DNA of 64,000 nucleotides from Schistosoma mansoni (taxonomy: Eukaryota; Platyhelminthes; Trematoda; Strigeidida; Schistosomatidae), in contig NC_031499.1 in assembly GCF_000237925.1 (NCBI RefSeq), positions 3,302,775 through 3,366,774 on the forward strand, given 5' to 3'. Each line of letters begins with the position of its first letter. Position 1 is the stretch's first letter. A program made the translations under genes and the position numbers. This document shows positions 36,636 through 47,625 of this stretch, one piece after another. The notes beneath the pieces are model-generated. The model was not told where the DNA came from, did not search any database, and was given only the letters and a program-made list of their open reading frames with translations.

Positions 36636-37195
36636 AAAAATGACAGTTGTTTTGAGTTCCAGATGTTCTTACAAGTGAAGAACATTTGGAACTCAAAACA
36701 ATTGTCGACCAACACCAAGATCAGAATTTTTAATACGAATGTCAAGGCAGTTCTACTGTATGGGGCGGAGACGTGGAGAACTACGAAAGCCATCATCCAG
36801 AAGATACAAGTGTTTATTAACAGTTGCCTACGCAAGATACTTCGGATCCGCCGGCCAGACACTATCAGCAACAAGTTATTGTGGGAGACAACAAACCAGA
36901 TTTCATTGGAGGAAGAAATCAGGAAGAAGTGCTGGAAGTAGATAGGACACACATTCAGGAAATCACCCAACTGCGTCACAAGACAAGCCCTCACATGGAA
37001 TCCTGAAGGTCAAAGGAGAAGAGGAAGATCAAAGAACACACTATGTCGAGAAATAGAGACAGACATGAGAAGAATGAACAAAAACTGTATAGAACTAGAA
37101 AAGAAGGCCCAGGACAGAGTGGGTTGGAGAATGCTAGTCGGCGGCCTATGCTCCATTGGGAGTAACAGGCGTAAGTAAGTAAGTAAGTAAGAAAA
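36636..37195 (+). mobile_element. RTE-clade LINE 3' fragment with an inverted 5' end
   Basis: From 36678 the plus strand encodes the end of the RTE ORF (RIFNTNVKAVLLYGAETWRTT, then the [10 protein letters not shown] signature) and ends in a GTAAG tandem tail (about 37170-37190), as at 22738. Its first 29 nt (36678-36706) are preceded after a 7-nt loop by their reverse complement (36642-36670, 2 mismatches). Such a 5' inversion is known from twin-primed LINE insertion. It is a 5'-truncated copy in the 5' flank of the ANKRD49 gene. Confidence 0.8.
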
Positions 37196-37504
37196 TGTAT
37201 GTCATTAGGAACTATTAATTGACTAAGTTAGTGAAAGTACCAATATGTTAAACATTGAATTTATTTCAACAACATTTAACTTTTGAAAAAGTGTAAAGGA
37301 CGAAAATAGTTTTTTGGTATTGCGAGAAAAAACTGAATTGTTCTAAACTTGATAAATACATTAAAATTGGAAGATATGTTCCTACTTAAGAAACATTACA
37401 GATATAAGAATAATGAATAACACATTCCATGCATTGAAATTAAAAAAAAGAGATTAACTTTAGTAAATAATATTTGTTAACTACTCGACTATGATTTAAA
37501 AACA

Positions 37505-37850
37505 ATCAGTCAGATGCAACTTCGAAACTGATATGCATGTACGTCGGTTCACGTTGTCATATCCCATTAACAAACACAAATAAAACCATTATGCTATATC
37601 TCACAGTAGTAGACGTAGTAACGAAATCAGTGGCAATACAAAAAATTAGACATCGAACACACGATTCTACGAAATATGAATCGGAGAAATAACAACAATA
37701 ACATTATGAGGAGTCCAAAGGCTTGGAATGTGGAAAAAGACAAAGAATGGATGCATCTGCACCATTCCAAACGATCTTCACCATCCTCATTCAAAGTCTT
37801 CAACCATTGGTTACAATAATCACGAGGACATAATCAGGTATCAGACAATT
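37505..37850 (-). repeat. LINE-derived repeat, copy related to 29880-30225
   Basis: Read on the minus strand it starts with AACCAATGGTTGAAGACTTT and continues through CCATTCTTTGTCTTTTTCC and TTCGTAGAATCGTGTGTTC, parallel to the plus-strand copy at 29880. It ends GCATCTGACTGATTG. Divergence between the copies is moderate. Confidence 0.6.
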
Positions 37851-37929
37851 AGTAACATAACTCAGTCGATGACTTCATAAACCAGTGCAATGTTACCGTC
37901 TTGCTGCCACTAGCTTTCTTTCAACATAC

Positions 37930-38125
37930 TTTTATGCACAAAGGAAGCGCTAACTCGGAATGCTGAAGGAAAACGGGAAAGAAGAATACCGAAGAACAGA
38001 TTGCGACGAGAATTGGAAGCAGACATGAAGAGATTGAATAGCAACTGGAAAGAATTACACAGGACAGAGTTTGATGAATAATGCTGGTAGGTGGTTTATC
38101 CTCTCCACAAGGCGCAAGTATATTT
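37930..38125 (+). mobile_element. Short RTE-clade LINE 3' fragment
   Basis: Degenerate match to the RTE C-terminus: GGAATGCTGAAGGAAAACGG corresponds to the [10 protein letters not shown] region, and further on come GAATTGGAAGCAGACATGAA and the VGW...LV segment. It ends near GGCGCAAGTA, a decayed tail. Confidence 0.65.
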
Positions 38126-38129
38126 ATGG

Positions 38130-40770
38130 TAAATCACATCGGTTAAGGAATGTGATCATAGTACAAACTTGGATTATTTCCAGAGTTCCCACCATTGTTT
38201 CAGTGGATAAATGCATCGTGATTCAGTTTCAAGTTAATGAACAACAGAATAGGTGGATGAAAACTAACCACGTAAATAGTGATCGATGGAGTTCACATTC
38301 ATCTAATCAAGTGGTTCACTGACGTCTGAAAGTACACTAAGATTCTAGTATAGGATTGTCTGGATTAGTAGTTATATAATGCTCAACTTCATTATAAGTT
38401 TGTGGATAATTTATTGAACAAAGTGAACAAAAGTTAGACTATAAGGTGATTTTATAAACGCTGATTAATCAAGCTTAATAGTTAATGATTGTAAAAATTG
38501 ATCAGCAATGTATACACACCAGTAAGAATTTGCAATGATGGACTTATTGTGAACTGATTTAACAGGGTACAAAAAAGATAACTTGCACATAAAGGCATTA
38601 AAATATGCTTAAAGTCCAATGAGTAAGGTAAATACTACGTAACTGGTAATTTTTAAGAAGTTAGATGAAAAGCATCAAGATTTATTGATACAAAAAGGGT
38701 ATTAAATATCAACTGTCGCCAATATCTAACGCAAACACATGTTTAGGCATAAATCTGAAGTTCATATTTTGTGGAAATTTTTCCTTCACAGATCACAAAA
38801 TTCAACCCTATAGTGATTCATAAGACAGATCGCCAAAGCAAGGAATATATATCTACTTCGTCAAACGGAAATGATAGTTTTTCTGTAGTATAAATCAGTG
38901 AAGTGTTGTAGACATTTGCTTATTTTTATCCCATTCAAAGTAGTCATACAGTAGCATTGTGAGTCACCAACTAGTGGTGTCACTATAAATCTCACAAACG
39001 TACATTAGTTTAGATTCTTACACGCTAAAGAACAAATAATGTTAATAGTCATAATAACCGGCTACATTAAGATCACTAAACTTCTAAATAGATGACTTGT
39101 TGATTAATTTATTAAGTTAACTCATAATGTAGAGCCACATTAAGAGCTAATCATACTATCTGGCTCCCCAAACTAAAGTGAGTGGGACGGCGACCGAACA
39201 CGGGATTTATTGGCTAAGGTTTGAGTACATTAACCACTAGGCCACTGACCCATACTTATTAAGGATGAACGATACTATGAATGTAGATAATTTAACTTAT
39301 AAAGACACTACTTTTAAGTTGATGAATCGTGTACCTCAAAACACAGAAAACCGGTCAAATTCGGTTACGACTGTACAGTAGTTTACGTCACTATATTTCA
39401 CAGTGAGACGATACAAAAAGAAAACTATGGCTCGAAAACATGATACTAATAGTAGTAGAGAGATTTGCGGGATAAGACAAAACAAAAGTGTGAGCAGAAA
39501 AGAGCATGATTAAATCATATTGACGACGTCAAAAGATATAAACAGTGAACATATATAAGCCATTACGATTGGTTTACATTCATGCCACCAAATCATGTAT
39601 TTTACATCATGGTTGACGATCCTTAACTACGAAACCTGCTTTTCACTAAACAGTTAAGATTATTAAATGGACTGGGTGTTCGGTATTCTCTGATTTCACT
39701 AAGATTTCAAAAAAATTACCACAGCATGTAAAAGATCCGCTAGGCATGAGTGACTTGTCACAACTATTTTATTTAGTATGACCCGAAAAGCAACAGGTTT
39801 TACCTAGTTTTGTTTCAGAGCCGGATCACCATGTGATGTAGAAAAACCGAAACTACGCGAGTGTTTTACTATTGTTACTTGAAGAATTTAATCGTTACCG
39901 GGTTCGATTGGGAGAAAGTATGTCTGAATCACTTATCTGGGAACCCTAATCAAACTGCGAATTCCGGGCCATAACCCTTGAGAACTCCAACCTTAATGCA
40001 TCAGAGGACACCATTAGTTTTTGTTCTACATTAATGAGTATATCAAAGTGTTTTATCAGTCAGAATCCCGATCTCAATGTCTAAATTAGGTTAGTGTGTG
40101 GTAGGAAACTGAACGGTAAGTACAAGGGCGAGACTATAATTCAAGGACGATCCAATCAAATTTAGAGCAACAGGTCTTCGATTTTGACTTGAGATTTATT
40201 TATTCATTCGGATAAATGGCTTTCTGGTATTTTAGCTGACGTCAGTTCGTGAAAACCCAGGATTTAATTACTAAATTTAACCACCAACTGTAAATCATAA
40301 TCCTAATTCCTCACACTAGTTTATGACCCTTATTTAGCCCTTGTAAGTAAATGGACATTCTCATGGCCACTTTAGCCTCTCTAAAGTTGTTCATAAGCCA
40401 TATATAGTGATAAAAAATGCTTATTATCACTACACTGATGTTTTTACTTCTATCATGATGATTTACTCTTTCTAATGAATGAAACAATGGACTTATTAGT
40501 ACATTATTCCGATGTTGTAGGAAAGCTAAGATTGAGATAACGAAAACAAGGGCTGAGTTATAAAAGACTCACTTCATCGATATCGAATGGCAACTCGTCA
40601 TGTGAGTCATCTTCAGATTGCGACGACATCCCAGTCAATCAGAACACCTAAACGAGGGGTTTGTGGATTAAAACAGAAGCAAACGATAGACAGAGAGAAA
40701 AAACATGTGTACATCAAGGTTTATTTTGAATATTGATACTAATTACAACAAACAAGTGTTTGGAACTATA
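38130..40770. other. Unannotated stretch except one tRNA-like SINE remnant
   Basis: No gene was recognised between the RTE fragment and NDUFAB1. The only feature I can support is the tRNA-like repeat at 39130-39260, listed separately. Confidence 0.35.
39130..39260 (-). repeat. Second tRNA-like SINE family, copy 1
   Basis: On the minus strand it reads GTCAGTGGCCTAGTGGTTAA, a box-A-like tRNA head. A CGTGTTCGGTCGCC box-B-like region and then TTAGTTTGGGGAGCC follow. The same arrangement occurs at 51925-52065 (+) and 58740-58890 (-). It is too diverged from a functional tRNA fold to be a gene. Confidence 0.45.
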
Positions 40771-40774
40771 ATCA

Positions 40775-41260
40775 CTAATCGTAGACATCGTGCCGATCAC
40801 ATAGATACTGGATGATATCTTGGGGAGAGAGGAAACGTTGAGAATCCATATCAGGGATTTCAATATCTGGAGACTATTAAATCAAAAGAACTTACTGAAC
40901 TCTTCTTCTATTGCCATGACAAGCTCTACATGATCTAAACTGTCTATTCCAAAGTCTTCATTGAATCTAGAATTTAGTGCTATCTATAATTTGTTGAGCC
41001 ATACTAACTAAACCAACTTTGTACGGGTCGATTTTATCGTAGAGTCTTAACACGAGCATTACTCGATCTTCGATCATTGTTTTGGTTAATGGTATACCAT
41101 GCGCAAAGAATCTACAGGGCGTTGACAGTGGAAATGCTTTAAATGGAATTCCTAAACATTTCTTTGATGCTACCAAAGTCTTAGATATTGCTGAATAGTT
41201 CGCAATTAAGCACGCGCGCCGAAACCCACATAATACAGTAGACATCAAACTAATGTTCAT
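40775..41260 (-). CDS. NDUFAB1: Mitochondrial acyl carrier protein (complex I NDUFAB1)
   Basis: Three exons: 41260-41014, 40979-40896 and 40866-40775, joined in phase 1 at both junctions and giving 140 aa. The first 60 or so residues are basic and Ser/Ala-rich (RRACLIANYSAISKTLVASK), fitting a mitochondrial targeting peptide. The ACP domain follows: DRVMLVLRLYDKIDPYKV, LNSRFNEDFGIDSLDHVE (the serine of DSL takes the 4'-phosphopantetheine arm), MAIEEEFNIEIPDMD, and the C-terminal QYLCDRHDVYD. It matches the human protein residue for residue in spacing. Known roles are mitochondrial fatty-acid and lipoate synthesis, Fe-S cluster assembly and complex I. The first intron is only 34 nt (41013-40980) and the second 29 nt (40895-40867). 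An ORF reading through the first intron ends prematurely at TAG, so splicing is required. Confidence 0.9.
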
Positions 41261-41639
41261 ATCGTTGCAAACCTCAAGGTTATCAGTGGTTTCGGATTTT
41301 GCGGCAACGACTTGAAGGGTGATTGACTCATCTTAACACTTTTTCAGTTGGTCACTGTTGTTGGATATTTGCAAGAATAAACGAAACCGCGGCACCAAAA
41401 TGACTCATCAAGACCATACGCTTCAAGACGCACAATTTAAAAAGACGGTGATATTGTTTCTCGTTAAGTTGAATTAACAATTTGGATCGTATATTATGTA
41501 TCAAAACTACTGTTTACACTTAAATTGAATTTATTTTATTAAAAGTGATATTGTACTTATGTGGTTTGATTTTTGTGTTCAGTTTATTAAAACACACTTA
41601 GTCTACCTTGACTCGATTTATTTGGTTAAGGTTTGAGAT

Positions 41640-43850
41640 TTTTTACGAGCTATTTTGTGTTACCATTTTTATTTAATTTTAAGACAGTTGGCTCTGCCCA
41701 CAAATGTGGACAGCTATCTTGCTTATTCCTTGTGGAAGAAGGAATATGTGATGAATGCAAGAAGTGGTTCCATAAGATGAGTACCCGCCTAAGTCCCACT
41801 GCTTATAAAATGTGCTCAAAGTATAACTCTCATTGGCTCTGTATGCTTCGTTGCTCGAGCAAAACATTGCTCATCCAAGAGGCAATTAGCCTTCTGCCGT
41901 TGGCTGATGAAAATTTTGACGAGGGCTGTATCGGAAACACGGGTACTGGTTGCGAAGAATGCTTCACTGTCGTAAGTGCTGTCACGGTACGTACCAGACC
42001 CACGACTGTTCAACATGCAATATGACTTACTATCCCGAAACAACTATTGATCGTTACACTATTAGATACTTGTGGCCAAGTTGCTAGGGCAGTGACTGGT
42101 GACGCAGACAAAACGATTACCGTCCCGAATAGTTCTATTCTGAATGCTGCAACTGATGGGAAATGGATGATGCGAAAACTTAGAAGAGAAGGAAAGATAG
42201 CCCCAAATAATTCCCGTTTAATAAAAAGTCCTTCGTGAACTCACATGCCATGTGTCAGTTTACTTCATCAAAGTGACAAGTTAAGACAATATTTAGTCCT
42301 ACCGTAGATAGGAAAAGTTTGGTCCTATCAAACATTGTTGTCGGTCATTCGCTCGACTCTCATGACTCTTTTACAAGAAAAACTAACGGTAAGATGCCAG
42401 CAGTTAACAGGCAGGATCTGACATCGCGGTCTGAAGCCGTGAATACGACTTCTAAATAAGTTAAGCACGTTCCTAGTAATAAGACTCAATAAATGAGTTG
42501 AACCGAGACCCACCAAAGAAGGACCTCGAAGTTGGCACTTGAGAATTTTGTGAAAACAGTCGTAATATTGAATAACGTAATCGAAACTCGTGATTCAAAT
42601 ATTCGTATCCGACCAGATTTGCCACTTGAGGATCGAATGAAGTGGAAGAATGCTCCAACAAAGTTACGAAATCGAGAGCTAAATGGTGAAACGAACCTTA
42701 TGATTTTGGGTTTTTGGGTGGTCAGGTCATGGAAGCTGATGCTTTCGTGACCTGTGTGAGTGGAATGAATGACTCCCAAAGCACCTCAAGTGTGTGCTAC
42801 ACGAACGCCTGTAGTCTTCGAAATGAAACGTCCGAGCTATGTTTGACGGTGGATGAATTAAGTCGTGATATAATTGTTGTCGTAGAAACTTGGCTAACCG
42901 TATATATAGACTGCTCTCTCAACATTGCAGGCTACATCTGTCTCAGAAGTGATAGAGTTATAAGTCGCAAAGGGGGGGTATAATGTTATATTTTAGTAAA
43001 GTCTACTCTATGTGTAGTGGTACAAATACTTGTCTCAATTTCACCGAGATACCTGCCATAGGATCTGTACATGTGACTGTGTAAACTGTTCTTCCATTGA
43101 TAAGTAACCTGAAACATTGTAAGATATCGGGTCCCGATGGGTTTAGGGTTTGCTCTCATCGCTTGCAAATATTATTTCAAGACCGCTCGCGACGCTCCTC
43201 AACATGTCCCTCTCACCCGCCTAACTACCTAACGATTGCGAGAGATGTTTGGACAGCAGATCTAGATAACGGTCTGTCTGTCAATGTGATATCCATAGAT
43301 TTTAGCTAGGTGTTTGACAAAATTTCACACTTAGGTCTTACGCAGAAGCACCCAAGCTTTGGAATAACAGGCGCCATACAGGAATGGATAGGAAACTTCT
43401 TATGTGACCGCAGAGAGAGAGAGTGTGTGAGGGTCAGTGGAACGCTATCCTAATGGAAGCCAGTCGAAGGTTGCGTCCCCCAATGTAACATTTTAGGCCC
43501 TCTACTTTTCCTTCCTTATGTTAATGAATTACGTCTATTGCTTAAGTCGTCGACATTATTGTTTGCAGATTATGTCAAAATCTGGCGAACAATAAGAGGT
43601 GAGGCTGATCGTTTTCATCTCCAAGCTGACTTGAACGAATTTGTTAGATGGACTCGAGGTTGGGGCTTAGAAGATAATTCTTAGAAGAATGTGCTCATGC
43701 ACATCGTGCACGGTAATAGTTACCAAAATACAATTGATGGCACATCTCTTCCAAACGTTCAAGAATAAAAAGACTTGGGAGTAATAATAAGTCACGACTT
43801 AATCTGGTCCTCTACAAAATGGTGCGTAATAATTTGTTGAGACAGAGATT
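41640..43850 (+). mobile_element. Decayed CR1-clade LINE with PHD-like ORF1
   Basis: ORF1 region 41633-42025 encodes a Cys/His cluster (HKCG..C.....GICDECKKWFHK...SHWLC) that fits a PHD-type zinc finger, as found in CR1-clade ORF1 proteins. ORF2 endonuclease starts near 42790 (CYTNACSLRNETSEL, VVVETWLT). The reverse transcriptase follows from about 43095 (ISGPDGFRV, SIDFS, GPLLFLPYVNEL, LLFADYVKIW, where the usual ADD is ADY), ending at about 43830. There are many stops and frameshifts and the 3' end is missing. It belongs to the same broad group as the fragment at 27330. Confidence 0.75.
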
Positions 43851-43859
43851 TACACTTGT

Positions 43860-46160
43860 GGAGGGTTAGATGAGTGAATCGAAAATCGTCTCGTAACCTT
43901 GTACAGTGGTCCAACATCTAATATCATTACAATGAGCTAGTATGGGTACAAGAAATTATCCGGTTTATGAACTAGATGGTCAACTTATGCTCCATTCTTA
44001 TTGTCATGATATAGTTACAGATCTCCGGCTGCTTCCAACAACGCTTCACTAGCCACATGACCATACTAGTCCCACTGAATTCAACAATCATCCGTGTGTT
44101 TGTATGACATGAGCTTGAGTGAATGTATTTACCTCAGGTGAGTAGGCTTTCTGGAACAATGAGCTTTCACACTATCATGTCTAGATATGAATTACTTGGA
44201 GATTGGAAATTATAGATTGTTATCCAGGGGAGCTAAGAGAATAAAATGATCAGAAGAAATTAAAACACAGACAACATGGATAAATAAAAACGTAAAGATA
44301 ACAGACAAATGGAAACGATAAATGGTGAAACAGACATCGATAGTAATGAAAATAATAACAATTAGTTATGGGCATAATGAAACTGATAATGATGGGCATT
44401 TTGCGAGACATGCATCATGTACAGCTATTACAAGCAAAAGATCGTGAACCATAGTCTGTGATAGTTAACTCTACTCTTAGAGTAGTCTGTTGAGGTGATT
44501 GAGGTCACAATAACCGGCAGAGTGCTTCGAATAGGGCCGACATCTACAGAGAAAAATTGTGACTTTACCGGTTTGATGAACATTTTATGGGTTACTTCAA
44601 GGGATCGATTGTTGAGTTCAGGAAGAATGTTTTAGTTATGGTGACCGATGTAAATATTATGTTGCGTACCTACTCTATTGGTGTTTGTTAACTCGATGGC
44701 CAGTAACTAATGTACCAAACAAGATCTAGAATGAAACTGCCTCTAGATGTATAAATAACTAATTTGGTCGACTGACGTGTACAGTAATAACAAACATAAT
44801 TTAATTGTGATGAGACCGGGTGGATACAAGTTGAATGAAGTAATAGTAGTATTATAAATTATACCGGACTTCAATAAAACTGCAGTCAGACTGGACTTAT
44901 AATGATACTGCCGCCAGGACAACTACCAACTGTATTAGAAGAGAAATAGAACTGGGATTGATTTATTCGGCAACTGTATTGTAATGGGATAAATCCAGAA
45001 CTTAATTAGATAATTTTAGACTGCATTGTATTGACATGAGTCCACACTCTTCGGTATATTAGTTGCTCGGTGTGTTTTAAGTATTTAAATATCAATACCA
45101 CTATGATATATGACCGACAGATAGAAAGATAGGCAGATAGTCAAAAAAGTAAGACTGGAACCAATCTAGCGCAATAAATAGAATAGTCTATAGCAACTGT
45201 ATTACTAAGATCGACACTGTCATCCACTTTTCCGCTCGTTCCTGAACTTCAGCCTTGAAATGAGGAGGTGCAGGAATATTGGGATTTGCAAGTCAACTCC
45301 ATGTGTGCGTTTAACACAGTATTACTAAGGGTCTTTATAGGGTAGTGCTAAGGTATTTCTGTAAGAAATCAAGAACGATAATTTTTTTTATCCATCCACC
45401 GAGAAATTAGCACCGGAATCTAAGCTTCTATATCTAGTAGGACTAGGTCAGTTTCTGAACACACAATTGAACAAGTTGTTGACAATTTAACATCAGAATC
45501 ACAATTGAACTTCTTCTTTGAGCTGAAGTAGTTCTATTACTCACATTTCTAACACTGACGACTTTCTTACCTGATTATTATTCATCTAGGTACAAAATAT
45601 TTGCTCTATTCATACTTTGAACCGTTAGTCACCTGTGTGTACTACGGATTTTATTTTAGCGTGTTAAAAATATTCACATTACGCCATATGTTTACTATTA
45701 ATAGTACGTGTGTCAGTTATGTTTACCCCTATCGAGAGTGGATCCAAAGTATTTGAAGCTAATACAAGTTATAACTCGGTCATTTACTTAAACCTCCTTC
45801 TTTATTTTCCTTTCAGCTAATCAATTCTTAGGGGATTCTTATAGATTTATCGATGACTTCAGGTGAGTAGTGGGTCTAATCAGCCTAGCGTTGATTCAAG
45901 TAGTAAAGTGACGTTGTGACAACTGACTAACACTGAATTTTAGACGTACCATCCTCAATAAAAATATGCTAACAAAGAAGTGTTGTGCTGGACAGTGAGG
46001 GTCACTCATAGTCAACTGAGACATGTAGTAGAAACAATAGGGCTGGGTTGTCCAAGCGTGGTGACTCCAGATCTTGAGTCATTACGTTAGATATATGATT
46101 CTGCATGAAAGTTTGTATTTATCATCTATAGGTCACAAAACTATGCCTTTGTGTGTCACG
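43860..46160. other. Unannotated stretch
   Basis: No recognised gene or repeat. A 50-nt segment at 45816-45865 has a T-rich acceptor and a GTGAGT donor around an open frame, but with no partner exon or family match. Confidence 0.35.
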
Positions 46161-46171
46161 ATGTGAAACAT

Positions 46172-46496
46172 ACTGTTGAGTCGGCTTACAGAGAACTCTA
46201 ACAGAGCCTCCAGAGTCTCATAAAGAGCCCCAACCAATCAGCGATTAGTCAGAAGCTATGTTACTAAAATAACGAGATCCTGGTTGGCTGATCAACACAC
46301 TGTTACTATGTAAACTCAAGGTCTCTTAATTACTATAAAATCCCTGTATTTTCTGTACAAGAATGAACCTTGTAGTAAAGTATTTCTCTCATACTCAAGT
46401 CTTCTCCCTGGTGTTCAAGTCGCTGAGTAGTTCTAGCCTGGGGTTATCAGAATAGCTTAGGATCTGAATATAGCGTTCAACTTACAAGACGTAACA
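46172..46496 (+). mobile_element. Solo LTR-like fossil related to the left-edge LTR
   Basis: Runs from TGTTGAGTCGG to ...GACGTAACA. It shares with 67-457 the CCAATCAGCG block, the ACTATAAAA box, the GTAAAGTATTT/AATAAAGTGCTT region and GTGTTCAAGTCGCTG. No polypurine tract or primer-binding site flanks it, so it is most likely a solo LTR. Fossil. Confidence 0.6.
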
Positions 46497-47344
46497 CTTA
46501 CAGTATAAAGATATTTGACCTTGGCTCATGATCATATATGGGCAGCCATATCATGCCAAGTCTGTCGCGCTTTATTATATTCAATAATCTAGTTCTGTAA
46601 ATAACCATATGCATATTTATTAGGCCGAAATTTTACAAATCTATATTATTGTACATGCAGCTTGAACGACCATGTTACTGAGAATGTGTTATTCTACTTT
46701 CAAAACAAATACTTTTACTTGTTGGAGTTATACTTTACAAATAAGTCGACAGACCAGGTACACGGTGTTCCTGTTCGGTTTTAAACTTTGGTGCTGTAGT
46801 ATTGAGAAATTTTTAACCTCTTTGTGAAACAAACAAGGAAAATTAGGTCCCAACCTTTTGTGGTCCTCTGTAATAGTCTAAATTGGACGCTTAGGAGGTA
46901 GCCAATAATCCATCAGCAGTAAAACTTCAAAGTTAACCTATTTATTTACTTCCTTACTTTGTATAGGGACTATATATCCTATTATTCTATGGAGAATGGT
47001 GAAAGACTTGTGTGTTTAAATCAAGATCTAATGTGCTTCTTATTCCGTATATCAAGTAATAAAACCTACCACATCCTCTTTGACATCCATATTGGGAAAA
47101 ACAAATATAGGTTTAGCAACTATTGAATATTTTTTGAACATAAAAATTCCTTTTTAATATATATGCCTTAGGTATTTGACCCTCTAACAATTTAAAAGTA
47201 TGAACATTTCCCTTGTTGTAAACCATACAATGTCCGTCTTATTATGGAGTAAAAGTAAGGAAGATAAGGATAAACAGTAAACTTATTTCTTGGCATACAT
47301 ATACACATATATATACGAAATTTTGAGTTTATTCATTTACATAA

Positions 47345-47545
47345 TTGGAAGCATGAGTCAATTGAATCTAGACCACCAAGGAAAACCTGGAAGCACTGGA
47401 CGGCCATTTCGTCCGATTGTGGGATTCCTCAGCAGTGCGCATCCATCCAGTGCTTTCAGGTTTTCCTTGGTGGTCTAGCTTAAATCGACTCATGCTTTTA
47501 ACTATGCAAATACTAAATCTCCACAAAAACCCCTTCTGATTTATT
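47345..47545. repeat. Palindromic SINE with hammerhead: two half-units head to head
   Basis: The left part (47350-47438) is a minus-strand unit, from the tail (AGCATGAGTCAATTGAATCT) back to the hammerhead. The right part (47448-47510) is a plus-strand unit tail (CCAGTGCTTTCAGG to GACTCATGCT). The two tails are complementary over roughly 50 nt. The tRNA-like heads are missing. The block lies 80 nt past the LSm11 stop codon. Confidence 0.75.
47393..47438 (-). ncRNA. Hammerhead ribozyme, complete core, stem II weakened
   Basis: On the minus strand: GCACUG, CUGAGGA, stem II AUCC/GGAC (one pair lost relative to the family's GUCC/GGAC), GAAA, short stem III, GUC, CAGUGC. The core bases are intact. 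It is in the sense direction of LSm11 transcription but beyond an AATAAA on that strand (near 47535), so it is probably outside the mature transcript. Confidence 0.7.
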
Positions 47546-47625
47546 CATTTACTCAAAATTACAAATTGGATAAAAGAAGATGAATGGAGAAGTGAAAAAA
47601 TAAACCGATAGAGAATTCTGTTTGT

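Noticed and set aside
45816-45865. Short exon candidate with T-rich acceptor and GTGAGT donor
   Set aside because: No partner exon and no family match; such pairs occur by chance.
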